A DNA stretch of 64,000 nucleotides from assembly GCF_018863415.1 (NCBI RefSeq), contig NZ_JAHKSN010000001.1, positions 62,001-126,000 of the forward strand. The letters run 5' to 3'. The notes under the pieces are model-generated. The model searched no databases. It worked only from the letters and a program-made list of their open reading frames with translations, and was not told the DNA's origin. Below, in pieces: positions 1 through 11,940 of this stretch (its first letter is position 1; every line of letters begins with the position of its first letter). Position numbers and translations under genes: made by a program. This stretch comes from Deinococcus aestuarii. Lineage in GTDB: Bacteria > Deinococcota > Deinococci > Deinococcales > Deinococcaceae.

Positions 1-816
1 CGAGCCCCGCAACCCGTCCTCCTCGCCGTCGAAGAGGACGAAGTAGCTCCGGTTCGCCAGCGAGGTGTTCACCGACCGCCGCGCGAGGTCGAGTACGGCC
101 AGCGTGCCCGAGAGGTTGTCGTTCGCGCCCGGCGCCCCGGCCACCGAGTCCATGTGGGCGCCGAAGAGCAGCTCCGGCCGCGTGACCCCCGCCTTGTAGG
201 CGACCACGTTCACGCCGCGCACGTCGCCCTGGCGCACCCGCACCGCGAGCGTGACCGGCTGCCCCTCCTGCAGGCCCGCCCCGGTGGTGGTCGACACGCC
301 CAGCACCGGCAGCTCCACCCGCTCGCCGAGGGTGCCGCTGCGCAGCTCCCCGTCCGTGTTGTTCACGACGACCAGCCCCCTCGCCCCCGCCGCGAGGGCG
401 TTCCGGGCCTTTTGCGCGAAGGGAAGCTGACCGCGCCGCACCACGGCGACCTTGCCCCGCACGTTCGCTCCCCGGAAGTCCTCCGGCGTGCCGACGCCGG
501 GCACGAGGGCCACGGGCGCGCTGACCTCCCCGCCCGCGCTCCCCTGGAGGGCGAAGCCGCGCAGGGTCCGCTCGCCCACCCGCACGTCCGAGCCGAGGTC
601 GTCGAAGCGCGGGTACGAGAACGTCTCGCGGCGGGTGGTGTACCCCAGGGCACGGAACTGCCCCTCCAGGTACGTGCGGGCCCCCTCGTTCGCCGGAGTG
701 CCCGTCACCCGGGGGCCGAATTTCAAGACGGCGGAAAAGTCGTTTTCGATGGAGGCCACAGCCGTGGAACCCAGCAACAACGCGCCCAGCACCGCGCGCA
801 TTCCCAATTGACGCAT
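1..816 (-). CDS. M28 family metallopeptidase (aminopeptidase), 3' end outside window
   Basis: Zinc-dependent exopeptidase of family M28, cut by the window edge: 272 codons are visible and the C-terminus lies before base 1. The frame opens at ATG 816 (MRQLGMRAVLGALLLG), which gives an export signal with its hydrophobic core at residues 5-22, so the enzyme probably acts outside the cytoplasm. Residues about 90-190 look like a protease-associated (PA) insert. They are followed by the M28 metal-site segments FGAHMDSV (His, Asp), GANDNLSG (bridging Asp) and, near residue 260, FDGEEDGL with the catalytic Glu pair. The signature order is that of aminopeptidase Y/S-like enzymes; substrate cannot be told. 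A TTTCCT hexamer sits 6 nt before the ATG. The gene diverges from the SDR gene at 1014. Confidence 0.88.
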   Translation of the reverse strand, partial: MRQLGMRAVLGALLLGSTAVASIENDFSAVLKFGPRVTGTPANEGARTYLEGQFRALGYTTRRETFSYPRFDDLGSDVRVGERTLRGFALQGSAGGEVSAPVALVPGVGTPEDFRGANVRGKVAVVRRGQLPFAQKARNALAAGARGLVVVNNTDGELRSGTLGERVELPVLGVSTTTGAGLQEGQPVTLAVRVRQGDVRGVNVVAYKAGVTRPELLFGAHMDSVAGAPGANDNLSGTLAVLDLARRSVNTSLANRSYFVLFDGEEDGLRGS

Positions 817-1001
817 GGCGACAGGAAAGCATGAACGGCCATGAGTTGCCCCCCGGAGACATGAGATTGTGCGGTCTGAACGCAGGTTCTGTGGCCTGCG
901 CTACGCCTTTGCAAAAGCCGTCCTTTGGCATAGGCTGACCGGCCCATGTGCCTAACCTTAAGCTCACCTTAACCTGTTCTCCGCTCAGCCTCACGATCCC
1001 G

Positions 1002-1007
1002 CACACT
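1002..1007 (+). promoter_or_regulatory. candidate -10 of leaderless SDR gene
   Basis: CACACT lies 6 nt before ATG 1014, the same distance as the TANNNT boxes in front of other genes here. It deviates from TANNNT at the first base. It supports ATG 1014 over the longer open frame beginning at 948. Confidence 0.4.
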
Positions 1008-1013
1008 ACGGGC

Positions 1014-1808
1014 ATGACGGGCAAGGGCAGGGGCACCGGGGGGGAGGACGCGCCGCCGACGCCGGGAGAATCCGGCACGGTGATCGTGACGGGGGCGGCG
1101 CGGGGGATCGGGAGGGCGGTCGCGGAGCTGTACGCCGAGCGGGGGCACCGGGTCCTGAGCGTGGACCTGACCATGCCGCCGGTGTTGCGCGGGCAGCCGC
1201 GCGTGCGGGCGGACGTGAGCACCGCCGCCGGGCGCGAGCGCATCCTGCGGGCGGCGCGGCCCTTGGGCGCCGTGGGGGTTCTCGTGAACAACGCCGCCTA
1301 CCAGGGCGCGCACGGCGGCGTGCTGGAGGTCAGCGAGCGCGGCTGGATGCGCAGCCTGGGCGTGAACCTCACCGCGCCCCTCCTGCTCACCCGCACCCTG
1401 ATCGACCTGATGGGCCGGGGCAGCGCCGTGGTCAACATCGCCTCGGTGCAGGGCCTCTTCGCCGAGCAGAATAATGCCGCCTACAACGCCAGCAAGGGCG
1501 GGCTGGTCAACCTCACCCGCGCGATGGCCCTCGACCTCGCTGGGCGCGGCGTGCGCGTCAACGCCGTCGCCCCCGGCGCCATCGCCACCGAGGGCGTCTT
1601 GCAGGCCATCGCCGGGAGCGAGGACCCCGGCCAGACTCGACGCGACTACGAGGACCTCCACGCCCTGCGCCGCCTCGGCGAGCCGCGCGAGGTCGCCCAG
1701 GTCATCTACTTCCTGGGCAGCCCCGAGGCGAGCTTCCTGACCGGCGCGATCTTGCCGGTCGACGGCGGCATGACGGCCAGTTTCATGATGGCGGGGAGGC
1801 CGGTCTGA
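1014..1808 (+). CDS. SDR family oxidoreductase
   Basis: Classical short-chain dehydrogenase/reductase of 264 residues, a cytoplasmic NAD(P)-dependent oxidoreductase with unknown substrate. Visible motifs are the nucleotide-binding TGAARGIG (residues 26-33), NNAA (92-95) and the catalytic Ser144, Tyr157 and Lys161 in NIAS and YNASK, followed by APGAI. The C-terminus ends with the usual tetramer-contact pattern [12 protein letters not shown]. An in-frame GTG at 948 would add 22 residues, but they look unlike protein N-termini of this family, so ATG 1014 was chosen. About 20 residues precede the first beta strand, slightly more than usual. Head-to-head with the M28 gene; convergent with the NERD gene, 16 bp apart. 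Confidence 0.88.
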   Translation: MTGKGRGTGGEDAPPTPGESGTVIVTGAARGIGRAVAELYAERGHRVLSVDLTMPPVLRGQPRVRADVSTAAGRERILRAARPLGAVGVLVNNAAYQGAHGGVLEVSERGWMRSLGVNLTAPLLLTRTLIDLMGRGSAVVNIASVQGLFAEQNNAAYNASKGGLVNLTRAMALDLAGRGVRVNAVAPGAIATEGVLQAIAGSEDPGQTRRDYEDLHALRRLGEPREVAQVIYFLGSPEASFLTGAILPVDGGMTASFMMAGRPV

Positions 1809-1824
1809 ACGACAACACCTTGAC

Positions 1825-2796
1825 CTACGGGTTGGTGAAGTACAGCTCCGACGTTCGGCAGGTCGAACACTCGGCGTAGAACTCGGTGCCGCTCTTGCGG
1901 GTCCGCTGCGGCCCTCCACAGGTCGTGCAGGTCAATTTGAGCACCGTGTTCGCGCCGCAGCTTCTGCACTTGAAATAGTAACTGTGACCGAACCTGATCT
2001 CTAGATCGGTGGCCTCGCACTTCCCGCAACGGGAGTTTTGAGCCGCGAACCGTGCTGATGGGGGGGAAACCGGAGACGCCCACCCAACGCCCTGGCTCGG
2101 TGCCGACGCGACAGGCGGGCACGACGGGTCAGGGTTGGGCGGGCGACCTTGGTGCTGCGTCCGCAGGAAGGCACCCACCCGCACGACCTCCTCGGGCGAG
2201 AGGTTGAAGCCCCACTGCTCCGCCCGCTTGTCGCGGCTGAAGGGGTGGGCGAGCTGGGTGTGGTCCGCGATGAGTTCCCTGACCCGATCAGGTACCTGAT
2301 CGGCCTTTTTCACGTCCGGGAGTTTTCCTTGATGCTCCACGACTCCTCTGTCGCTGATCGCCACAACCACGTTGATCATGAAAGCTCGAAATCCGCCCTG
2401 CTTCAAACCGAACAGGACCTTATTCCTCAGTTGCTCCCGGTGCGCTTGGAGAAGCGACCTGAGCAGATCAGCCTGGCGTCTCGCCTGCAAGACTGGGGAG
2501 GCCATGCCCCGCCACCGTCCGTCCCATCTCCTCGCCCACTCTTCACGTTCGTTGATTCGCACCGCGCTGGTCACACTCTTGCTCTCGACAATGATCATGC
2601 CCGCACGGTGGAAGACCAGATGGTCGATCTGTGCCACCTCGCCCCCATGTTCAAAGCGAAGCCCGTTGAAGATGTGCACGTCCGGGTCGTCACCGAACGC
2701 GCGCCTGAGGTAGTGGGCCATTTGTTTCTCGGCCTCGTCCCCGGCCTTTTGCAGGCGGTCGGTGGTGGGGAAAGGTTCGTGCTCCTTGGCGATCAT
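1825..2796 (-). CDS. NERD domain protein with C-terminal zinc ribbons
   Basis: Protein of 323 residues. The N-terminal 200 residues match the nuclease-related domain (NERD): GDEAEKQMAHYLRR, then an acidic/QIDHLV segment and IIVESKS, the E-x-K-like active-site pattern shared with Holliday-resolvase-fold nucleases. The C-terminal 70 residues hold CGKC/CRSC and CTTC/CSTC pairs, likely two zinc ribbons, separated from NERD by a Pro/Ser-rich linker. Role is unknown; NERD proteins are thought to act in DNA processing, and this is inference from the family. The frame is open up to 2931, but ATG 2796 begins the recognisable domain and has TAGTCT 8 nt upstream. Transcribed toward the SDR gene. Confidence 0.75.
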   Translation of the reverse strand: MIAKEHEPFPTTDRLQKAGDEAEKQMAHYLRRAFGDDPDVHIFNGLRFEHGGEVAQIDHLVFHRAGMIIVESKSVTSAVRINEREEWARRWDGRWRGMASPVLQARRQADLLRSLLQAHREQLRNKVLFGLKQGGFRAFMINVVVAISDRGVVEHQGKLPDVKKADQVPDRVRELIADHTQLAHPFSRDKRAEQWGFNLSPEEVVRVGAFLRTQHQGRPPNPDPSCPPVASAPSQGVGWASPVSPPSARFAAQNSRCGKCEATDLEIRFGHSYYFKCRSCGANTVLKLTCTTCGGPQRTRKSGTEFYAECSTCRTSELYFTNP

Positions 2797-2804
2797 GACT
2801 TGGG

Positions 2805-2810
2805 AGACTA
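2805..2810 (-). promoter_or_regulatory. candidate -10 of leaderless NERD gene
   Basis: TAGTCT on the minus strand, 8 nt before ATG 2796. It fits the TANNNT pattern seen before many genes in this window and favours this start over the longer frame. Confidence 0.45.
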
Positions 2811-2971
2811 GGGGGTGCGGGCAGGAGGTGTCGGTCGAAACCGGCATGTGCGGCTCCCTCCCCCAGCCCATGAAGGAGCCGGTGAACGCTTCCAGGTACG
2901 GAGCGAGTGAGCCAGAGGGGCCGTCTGCCACGACAGCCCCTCTGGTCCCGCTCAGGATCGAGAACCGACCC

Positions 2972-3406
2972 CTACAGCCTCCGCGCCCGCCCCCAACTCA
3001 GCAGCCCGATGATCAGCGTGAAGGCGATCAGGGCGAGGGCGGGGATGGTGAGCACCGAGTTGAGGTTGGCGAGGGGGCCGCTCCACACGGGCCAGTGGAC
3101 GTTGCAGGGCACGGAGGAAGCGGCGCTGCACACGCGCAGGGTCTCGATCACGCCCCAGTCCTCCAGGTTGTGCACGAGGGCGACGAGCCAGCCGAGCACG
3201 GCGAGGGGGAGCGCATAGGCTCTGATCCCCAGGTCGCCGCGCAGGGCCGCGATGCCGAGGAGCAGGGCGAGGGGGTACATGGCGACGCGCTGAAACCAGC
3301 ACAGCGCGCACGGCGCGAAGCCCCGCACCTCGCTGAAGTACAGGCTGCCCAGGGTGGCGGCGAGGGCCACGACCCAGGCGAGGTAGAGACGGCCAAAGGG
3401 GGTCAC
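2972..3406 (-). CDS. DsbB/BdbC-like disulfide bond formation protein
   Basis: Integral membrane thiol oxidoreductase of 144 residues with four predicted transmembrane segments. It would re-oxidise the DsbA-like partner encoded just upstream and pass electrons to quinone. The two required cysteine pairs are present: CALC (Cys33, Cys36) in [11 protein letters not shown] near the end of the first segment, and Cys93/Cys101 in the second extracytoplasmic loop. Length and motif are those of the short BdbC type of Gram-positive bacteria. The start is 9 bp after the stop of the DsbA-like gene, so the pair forms an operon. Confidence 0.9.
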   Translation of the reverse strand: MTPFGRLYLAWVVALAATLGSLYFSEVRGFAPCALCWFQRVAMYPLALLLGIAALRGDLGIRAYALPLAVLGWLVALVHNLEDWGVIETLRVCSAASSVPCNVHWPVWSGPLANLNSVLTIPALALIAFTLIIGLLSWGRARRL

Positions 3407-3415
3407 GCCTGACCT

Positions 3416-4102
3416 CTACTGGAGGGCGGCATCGATGGCGGCCCCGACGGTCGCCGCGTCGTAGCTCGGGAGGAGCTTGCCGTTCACGTAGATGCTGGGC
3501 GTGCCGCCAACCCCGGCCTCCCGCGCCTGCCGCTCGTCGGCGTCCACGGCGGCGGCGGTCTCATCGCCGTCCAGGCAGGTGTTGAAGCGGGCCGTGTCGA
3601 GGCCGTCCACGCTGCCCGCGAGTTCCTTGAGTCGGGCCTTGGTGGCCCAGACCTGATCCTCGGGGCCCTGGGCGCGGAAGATGAGCTGCTTCATCCGCTC
3701 GTAGGCCTGGCCGCCGCCCTGCTGATACGCGCACTCGGCGGCCTGCGCGGCAAATTTGCTGTCGTCCACGGGCAGGCGCGCGTTCTCGGCGAGAAACGGG
3801 AAATTCAGGGAGACGAGCCTCGCCTTCCCGGTGTCGATGTACTGCGAGCGAAGCTGGGGCAAGAACTCCTCCTCGAACCGCTTGCAGTTGGGGCACTTGA
3901 AGTCCTCGAACACCACCAGGGTGACGGGCGCGTCCTCCCGCCCGAGCACGGGCTGGCCCGTCAGGTCGAAGCTCACCGGCCCCTCCCCGGCGGCGGGCCT
4001 GCCGCGCACCGCGAACAGCGCGAGCGCGACGAGGACGGCGGCGATCAGGGTCCCGATCACGAGCACCGTGCGGCCCTGGTTGTTGCCCTGAAGTCTGGTC
4101 AC
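3416..4102 (-). CDS. membrane-anchored DsbA-like thioredoxin-fold protein
   Basis: Thiol-disulfide oxidoreductase of 228 residues. One transmembrane anchor (residues about 12-33) exports a thioredoxin-fold domain with the redox motif CPNC (Cys70, Cys73) in [18 protein letters not shown] and the cis-proline loop GGTPSI near residue 205; this is the DsbA/BdbD (Thioredoxin_4) pattern. Two further cysteines (CAYQQ and TCLDG) could form a structural disulfide. GTG 4102 is chosen because the anchor starts 10 residues later and a TACACT box lies 6 nt upstream; the open frame extends to 4360 but the extra residues are low-complexity. First gene of a two-gene operon with the BdbC-like gene. Confidence 0.9.
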   Translation of the reverse strand: MTRLQGNNQGRTVLVIGTLIAAVLVALALFAVRGRPAAGEGPVSFDLTGQPVLGREDAPVTLVVFEDFKCPNCKRFEEEFLPQLRSQYIDTGKARLVSLNFPFLAENARLPVDDSKFAAQAAECAYQQGGGQAYERMKQLIFRAQGPEDQVWATKARLKELAGSVDGLDTARFNTCLDGDETAAAVDADERQAREAGVGGTPSIYVNGKLLPSYDAATVGAAIDAALQ

Positions 4103-4108
4103 CCCGGC

Positions 4109-4114
4109 AGTGTA
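4109..4114 (-). promoter_or_regulatory. candidate -10 of leaderless dsbA-like gene
   Basis: TACACT on the minus strand, ending 6 nt before GTG 4102. It decides the start of the DsbA-like gene. Confidence 0.55.
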
Positions 4115-4303
4115 CCGCCCGCCCCTCCTGGAAACCCGGGCGGATGCCCCGCCCGCCGTGCCTGCCGGGGCGGGGGGCGGGATGGACTTCGCCGCCGGGG
4201 AGGAGAACAATGGGAGGTCCAGAGGGCGGCGGTGCGGGACCATCCCGTCCGCCGCCGCCCTGACCGTCCGGGCCGTTGACCCAGAGAGGGGAGGTCGTCC
4301 GAG

Positions 4304-6616
4304 ATGCCCAAGACCGCCGCGCCGCGTACCGTCACCGTTCCGCAGGTGGGGGCCGTCCACCTGAGCGCCGTGCCCGACGCCTTCGACGGGCGCGACCTGG
4401 AGTACCGCCCGAGGCTACAGCCCCTCCCGGTGAGGCTCGACTGGCGGGACGCGAAGGGAGAGCGCTACGTGATGCGCCAGGAGGGCAACGCCTGCACCGG
4501 GCACGCGGTCGCCGCCGTGGTGAACACCGTGCTCGCCCGCACCTCCGGGGACACGGCGCCGCGCGTGAGCCCCTACATGCTCTACCGCCTCGCCCGCCGC
4601 TACGACGAGTTCCCCGGGGAGGAGGACGCGGGCTCCTCGCTGCGCGGCTGCTTCAAGGGCTGGTTCCACCACGGGGTCGCGCTGGAGGAGACGTGGCCCC
4701 TGCTGAGGATGCGGCCCGAGCCCGACCCCGGGGAGCGCGAGTTCGCCCGCGCGTGCCGCGAGCGGCCCCTGGGTGCGTTCTACCGGGTCAACCCCTACCG
4801 CCTCGACGACATGCAGTCGGCGATCAGCGAGCTGAACGCCGTCGCCGTCTCGGGCGTGCTCCACGAGGGCTGGCTGAGCCCGCGCGTGCTGCGGCAGGGG
4901 GAGCGCGACCTCCACCTCATCGCCCGCCCGGTGAACGCCCGGGCGCTCGGGGGCCACGCCTACGCCCTGGTGGGCTACAACGAGGTGGGGTTCCTCGTGC
5001 AGAACTCGTGGGGAGAGCGCTGGGGTGCTCGGGGCTTCGCCACCCTCCCGTACGAGGACTGGCTGGAGACCGCCTACGACGCCTGGGTGGCGCGGCCGGG
5101 GGTGCCCAGCACGCCCTTTTCGTCGGGTCGGCGGCAGGGCGCGCTGGGCACGCGGGGGCGGCTGGTGAGCGCGCCGGGCCCCGACCTCCGGCGGCTCGCC
5201 GCCCACGTCGTCAACCTCGGCAACGAGGGGCGGCTCTCCGCCCAGGGGCGCTTCGTGAGTTCGCCCGCACAGGTGGAGCGCCTCTTCGAGCATATGGGCG
5301 AGCGCCACGCCCACTGGCTGGAGCACGGCCGGGCCGACTGCCGCCACGTCCTGCTCTACGCCCACGGCGGGCTGGTGAGCGAGGCGGACGGGCTGGACCT
5401 CGCCCAGAAGCACCTGAACTGGTGGCTGAACAACGGCGTGTACCCGGTCTACTTCGCGTGGCAGAGCGGCCCGGTCGAGACGCTCGTCAACCACCTCACC
5501 GATAGGTTACAGGAACGCCTCCCGGCGGGGGGCCTGGGCTTCGATCTCGTCGAGCAGTTCGACCGCCTGGTGGAGGGGGTGGCGCGGACCACCCTGGCCT
5601 GGATGTGGGACGAGATGAAGGAGAACGCCCGGGCGGCGAGCCTGCCCCTGCGCCGCGCCGTGACCTGGCCGCTCACGTCCTCGGCGGCGCAGGACGCCCT
5701 GGCCGCCCTGCCCGGCGCGAGCCTCGTCGTGGACCGGCTGGGGCGCTACCGCGAGGAACACGGCCCGGAGAACGTCGCCGTGCATCTGGTGGGGCACAGC
5801 GCGGGCTCGATCTTCCACGCGGCGCTGCTGGAGCGGCTGCTCGCGGCCGGGATTCCCGCCGAGTCACTGACCCTCCTCGCCCCGGCCCTGCGGGTGGACG
5901 AGTTCCGCCGCCGGGTGCTGCCCCACCTCGGCGACCCGGCGCGGGTCGGGCGCTTCGCCACCTTCGCCATGAGCGACGAGCGAGAACTCGACGACACCTG
6001 CTCGTACGGCGGCCTGACCGGCTATCACAAGTCGCTGCTCTACCTCGTCTCGCGCGCGCTGGAGCGGCCCGGGCGGGGCGACCGGGGCGAGGTCCCGCTG
6101 CTGGGAATGCAGCGGTTTGCGCAGATGGAGCCTGACGGGGGCGGCCCGACCCTGCTGGAAGAAATCGAGGCGCGCGGCGGGGCGTACGTCACCTCCCCGT
6201 CGGCCGAGCCGGACGACGCGCGCTCGGACGCCACCACCCACGGCGGCTTCGACGACGACGCCCCGACGATGACCTCCGTCCTGATGCACGTGCTGAACGT
6301 CCGGGCGGCCACGGCCCGGATGGGCTACCAGCGGGACGCCGCCCTCGACGACGTGCTGGCGGTCGGGGCGCGGGCTGCCGGGGGGGACGGGGAGGCCGAG
6401 GTCCTGCGCGCCGCGTCCCCGCTGCCCGTGACGAGTACGGTGGGCGCGCCGAGTCAGGTTCCCCTGGGGCAGACCGCCGAGCCCCGCGAGCGCCGCCCCC
6501 TGCCGCCCCCCAGCCGCTTTCCCCTGCTGGAGGTGCGTGACGCCCCCCGCACCGGCTTCCCCATCCTCGACCTGCTGGAGAGCGAGGGCTGGCGCGAGGG
6601 TCCTCCCGCCCCGTAA
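4304..6616 (+). CDS. papain-like C1 peptidase fused to alpha/beta hydrolase
   Basis: Two-enzyme protein of 770 residues, apparently cytoplasmic (no signal peptide). Residues about 40-265 are a papain-family (C1) cysteine protease: Cys64 in EGNACTGHA, His218 in [10 protein letters not shown] and Asn234 in [10 protein letters not shown] give a full Cys-His-Asn triad. Residues about 345-660 are an alpha/beta hydrolase with YAHGGL, the nucleophile elbow GHSAG (Ser499), an acidic segment near SDERELDD (555-564) and a late His in THGGFDDD (His646). A Pro/Arg-rich tail of about 80 residues follows. ATG 4304 is preceded by GGGGAGG about 9 nt upstream. I know no named function for this combination. 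A stem-loop follows the stop, and the downstream membrane-protein gene converges on it. Confidence 0.85.
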   Translation: MPKTAAPRTVTVPQVGAVHLSAVPDAFDGRDLEYRPRLQPLPVRLDWRDAKGERYVMRQEGNACTGHAVAAVVNTVLARTSGDTAPRVSPYMLYRLARRYDEFPGEEDAGSSLRGCFKGWFHHGVALEETWPLLRMRPEPDPGEREFARACRERPLGAFYRVNPYRLDDMQSAISELNAVAVSGVLHEGWLSPRVLRQGERDLHLIARPVNARALGGHAYALVGYNEVGFLVQNSWGERWGARGFATLPYEDWLETAYDAWVARPGVPSTPFSSGRRQGALGTRGRLVSAPGPDLRRLAAHVVNLGNEGRLSAQGRFVSSPAQVERLFEHMGERHAHWLEHGRADCRHVLLYAHGGLVSEADGLDLAQKHLNWWLNNGVYPVYFAWQSGPVETLVNHLTDRLQERLPAGGLGFDLVEQFDRLVEGVARTTLAWMWDEMKENARAASLPLRRAVTWPLTSSAAQDALAALPGASLVVDRLGRYREEHGPENVAVHLVGHSAGSIFHAALLERLLAAGIPAESLTLLAPALRVDEFRRRVLPHLGDPARVGRFATFAMSDERELDDTCSYGGLTGYHKSLLYLVSRALERPGRGDRGEVPLLGMQRFAQMEPDGGGPTLLEEIEARGGAYVTSPSAEPDDARSDATTHGGFDDDAPTMTSVLMHVLNVRAATARMGYQRDAALDDVLAVGARAAGGDGEAEVLRAASPLPVTSTVGAPSQVPLGQTAEPRERRPLPPPSRFPLLEVRDAPRTGFPILDLLESEGWREGPPAP

Positions 6617-6623
6617 CCGGGTG

Positions 6624-6661
6624 AAAAAGAGGAGCGGGGCCGGAGTGCAGATGCTCCGGCC
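6624..6661 (-). terminator. terminator of uvrA-membrane protein operon
   Basis: Perfect 8-bp stem GGCCGGAG/CTCCGGCC (6638-6645 with 6654-6661). Read on the minus strand it is followed within 10 nt by five T residues, an intrinsic terminator for the uvrA transcript. On the plus strand it could also slow transcription from the protease/hydrolase gene, so it may work in both directions. Confidence 0.75.
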
Positions 6662-6682
6662 TCTCTCGGGTCGCTGTGGGGC

Positions 6683-7416
6683 TCAGCCGTGGCGGCCCGA
6701 CTCCCGGTGGCTCCCCGGCAGGCCGACCGTCCCCTCCTCGGGCGCGGCGGTCGCCGTGATGACCTGAACGGTCGCGGCTGGTGCGGGGGAAGCCGGAGCG
6801 GGAGCGACCGGAGTGGAAGCGGCGGCCTCGGCGGTCGCCAGCGCCGCGCGCCTCGCCCGCCTGCGCCTGCCGTAGCGCCACGCCACCCCGACGAGTTGCC
6901 GCACGAAGCTGAAGGCCAGCCCGGCGAGCATGGCGGTCAGCGCCGTGCGCTGAAAGGTCGCGTTGGCGGGCAGGGTCAGCTCCGGGTCGAGCTTCGTGCC
7001 GTATCTCCCCACCGCCAGCAGCGGGAGCGCGAAGACGGCGGCGGCGAAGGGCAGCACAAAGGCGCCCCCCGAGTGCTTGACGAGCAGCAGCGCGAGCAGC
7101 GCCCCCCCCACCAGGGGCACGATCACCGCCCACTGGGAGGTGAGCAGCGCGGGGACGAAGAACGGCAGCCCCCCCAGCGCGGCCCCGAGATACCCGAACC
7201 ACCCGCCGAACTCGTCCGCCAGGATCGTCAGCCCCACCCAGAAGAGGAGCCGCATGGGCCAGTCGGTCGGCGGCCACGTCCACAACAGGTACGCCAGCGC
7301 CGCCACCGCCCCGCAGCCGCCGAGCAGCCGCAGGACGGTCCAGACCGGGGACACCCGCGCGGGGTCCGGATCGAGGCGGGCCCGCCGCCTCGGCCGGGTG
7401 GGGGAGGCCGCTCCCG

Positions 7417-7420
<4 letters not shown>
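6683..7420 (-). CDS. conserved membrane protein of unknown function
   Basis: Predicted polytopic membrane protein of 245 residues. Hydrophobic segments lie at about residues 29-48, 57-78, 80-98, 100-135 and 150-170. They are followed by an Arg-rich stretch ([13 protein letters not shown]) and an Ala/Pro-rich tail that should be cytoplasmic. I do not recognise the family. GTG 7420 overlaps the uvrA stop by 4 bp (GTGA), so the gene is translationally coupled to uvrA and co-transcribed with it; whether this reflects a DNA-repair role is not visible. The transcript ends at the stem-loop at 6624-6661. Confidence 0.7.
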
Positions 7421-10446
<3,026 letters not shown>

Positions 10447-10514
10447 ACTCAGGCTCCTTTGAGGGCGGCGCCGTCTGGGTGGGTGTCAAACCACTCTCCG
10501 CTCGCCGCGAGGGA

Positions 10515-10531
10515 TTCTGCTGATCGCGTAA
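10515..10531 (-). promoter_or_regulatory. weak RDRM-like palindrome in the uvrA leader
   Basis: The 17 nt here read TTACGCGATCAGCAGAA on the minus strand. This resembles the Deinococcus radiation/desiccation response motif in its outer bases, but only 4 of 8 arm positions pair. A 13-nt palindrome GGACCGGGGGTCC follows at 10532-10544, and a TAGAAT box (10564-10569) could be the promoter. uvrA is a known member of that regulon in D. radiodurans; assignment here is speculative. Confidence 0.25.
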
Positions 10532-10721
10532 GGACCGGGGGTCCCTTCGCTCTGAAACAGGCCATTCTAACACCTCGGAGGGGGAGAGCGTCGTCTTGTG
10601 GCGGGAGAAGCGCCTGGCCCCGTCGGGCGCCGGGCAGGACGGGAGCCCTCTCCCACCAGAGCGAATAAAGGTGAGGCGGTCTGATCGGGCCGCCCCTGCC
10701 GAACCTCTCGTCGGGTGGGTC

Positions 10722-11840
10722 CTACCGGGTGGGCACCTTGATCCTGCCCGCGATGATCCCGGCCTTGACGGCCTCGACCCGCAGGACCTGGGCGGAGGGG
10801 ATCAGGGCGCGGTTGTACCGGTCCACCGCGTAGCCGACGCCGCCCTCCCTGAGCCCGAGACGGCGCACACCTCCCCTGAACTCGCCGTCCCTGACCTCCT
10901 TGATCAGCGCGTAGACGGCGTTGTCCGCCCGCTTCATCATCGAGGTCAGGCCGTGGTTGAGGGTGGCGGGGTTCTTGTCGAAGTCGCCCCGCGGGTTCTG
11001 GTTGCGGTCCACGCCGATGAAGAACATCGGGCGGGTGTCGCCCGCGCAAGCTTGTCGGTAGGCGGCGCTCTTGGGCACCCGGGCGAAGTTGTTCGAGGTA
11101 AATCTCACCCCCGCCGGGAGGTCCGCCGCCCGGAGGCACTGGGTCTGCCCCACGTAGTCGATCACGCCGTTCCCGCTCGCGCCCGCCGCCGCGAAGAGGA
11201 TGTCCGCCCCCCGGGCCCGCAGGGAGGCCGCGACCTCCTTGGCCCTGCCGGGATTGGTCCAGGCGTCGGGGGTGGTGCCCAGGTACTGGGCGATCACGCG
11301 CGCTCCCGGGTTGGCGGCCTTCACGCCCGCCGTGTACCCGGCCTCGAACTTGTGGATCAGGGGGATGTCCATGCCGCCCACGAAGCCCACGATGCCCGTG
11401 CTCGTGTTCAGCCCGGCGAGGTACCCGACGAGGTAGCTGCCCTGCTCGTCGGCGAAGGTCAGGCTGGCGACGTTCGGGGCGGGGCTCACGGCGTCCACGA
11501 GGCCGAAGTGCAGGCCGGGGTTCTCGCGGGCGACCTGGGTGATCGACGCGTTGCTGACCGTGCCCAGGCCGACGGTGAGGTCGAAGCCCCCGCGTGCGAA
11601 GGCGCGGATGCCCTCGACGACCTGGCTGGGGTCCGCGGCCTCGAAGTCCTTGATCTGCACGCCGAGCTGCCGCGCCGCGCGCTGGCCGCCCTCGTAGGCG
11701 CCCTGGTTGAAGCTCCCGTCGAACTTGCCCCCCGCGTGGAAGGCCATGCCCACCCGCACGATGTCATCCTGCGCCAGCGTGAGGGGCGTGGCGGCGAGGG
11801 CGGCGGTGACGGCCAGGGCGGGGGTCCGAACTCTCTTCAT
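10722..11840 (-). CDS. BMP family (PnrA-like) substrate-binding protein, copy 1
   Basis: Exported binding protein of 372 residues related to the BMP/PnrA/Med family, whose members bind purine nucleosides for ABC uptake. A signal peptide (residues 1-23, cut after PLTLA) precedes the repeated GGKFDGSFNQ, GIRAFARGGFDLTVGLG and GFVGGMDIPLIHKFEAGY segments of the family. There is no lipobox Cys, so it is probably free or anchored otherwise. Cys pairs in TQCLRA and RQACAG may form a disulfide. GGAGG lies 7 nt before ATG 11840, and TAGACT at 11891-11896 is a likely -10. It is a near-duplicate of the gene at 12462; no permease or ATPase gene of this family is nearby. Confidence 0.9.
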   Translation of the reverse strand: MKRVRTPALAVTAALAATPLTLAQDDIVRVGMAFHAGGKFDGSFNQGAYEGGQRAARQLGVQIKDFEAADPSQVVEGIRAFARGGFDLTVGLGTVSNASITQVARENPGLHFGLVDAVSPAPNVASLTFADEQGSYLVGYLAGLNTSTGIVGFVGGMDIPLIHKFEAGYTAGVKAANPGARVIAQYLGTTPDAWTNPGRAKEVAASLRARGADILFAAAGASGNGVIDYVGQTQCLRAADLPAGVRFTSNNFARVPKSAAYRQACAGDTRPMFFIGVDRNQNPRGDFDKNPATLNHGLTSMMKRADNAVYALIKEVRDGEFRGGVRRLGLREGGVGYAVDRYNRALIPSAQVLRVEAVKAGIIAGRIKVPTR

Positions 11841-11890
11841 GGTTGTCCTCCGTGCAAAGGGGACCGGGTATCCCCGGACTCGCTCGAAGG

Positions 11891-11896
11891 AGTCTA
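11891..11896 (-). promoter_or_regulatory. -10 box of bmp copy 1
   Basis: TAGACT on the minus strand, about 50 nt upstream of ATG 11840. Unlike the leaderless genes, this gene has a leader and a Shine-Dalgarno sequence. A clear -35 is not visible. Confidence 0.5.
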
Positions 11897-11940
11897 AGGG
11901 GGTGAAGTCTGACGCGACGCCGGATGGGGACCCGAGACCC

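Noticed and set aside
2907..3412. Plus-strand frames over the DsbB-like gene
   Set aside because: The minus-strand DsbB-like frame has both cysteine pairs and membrane segments; the plus frames have none.
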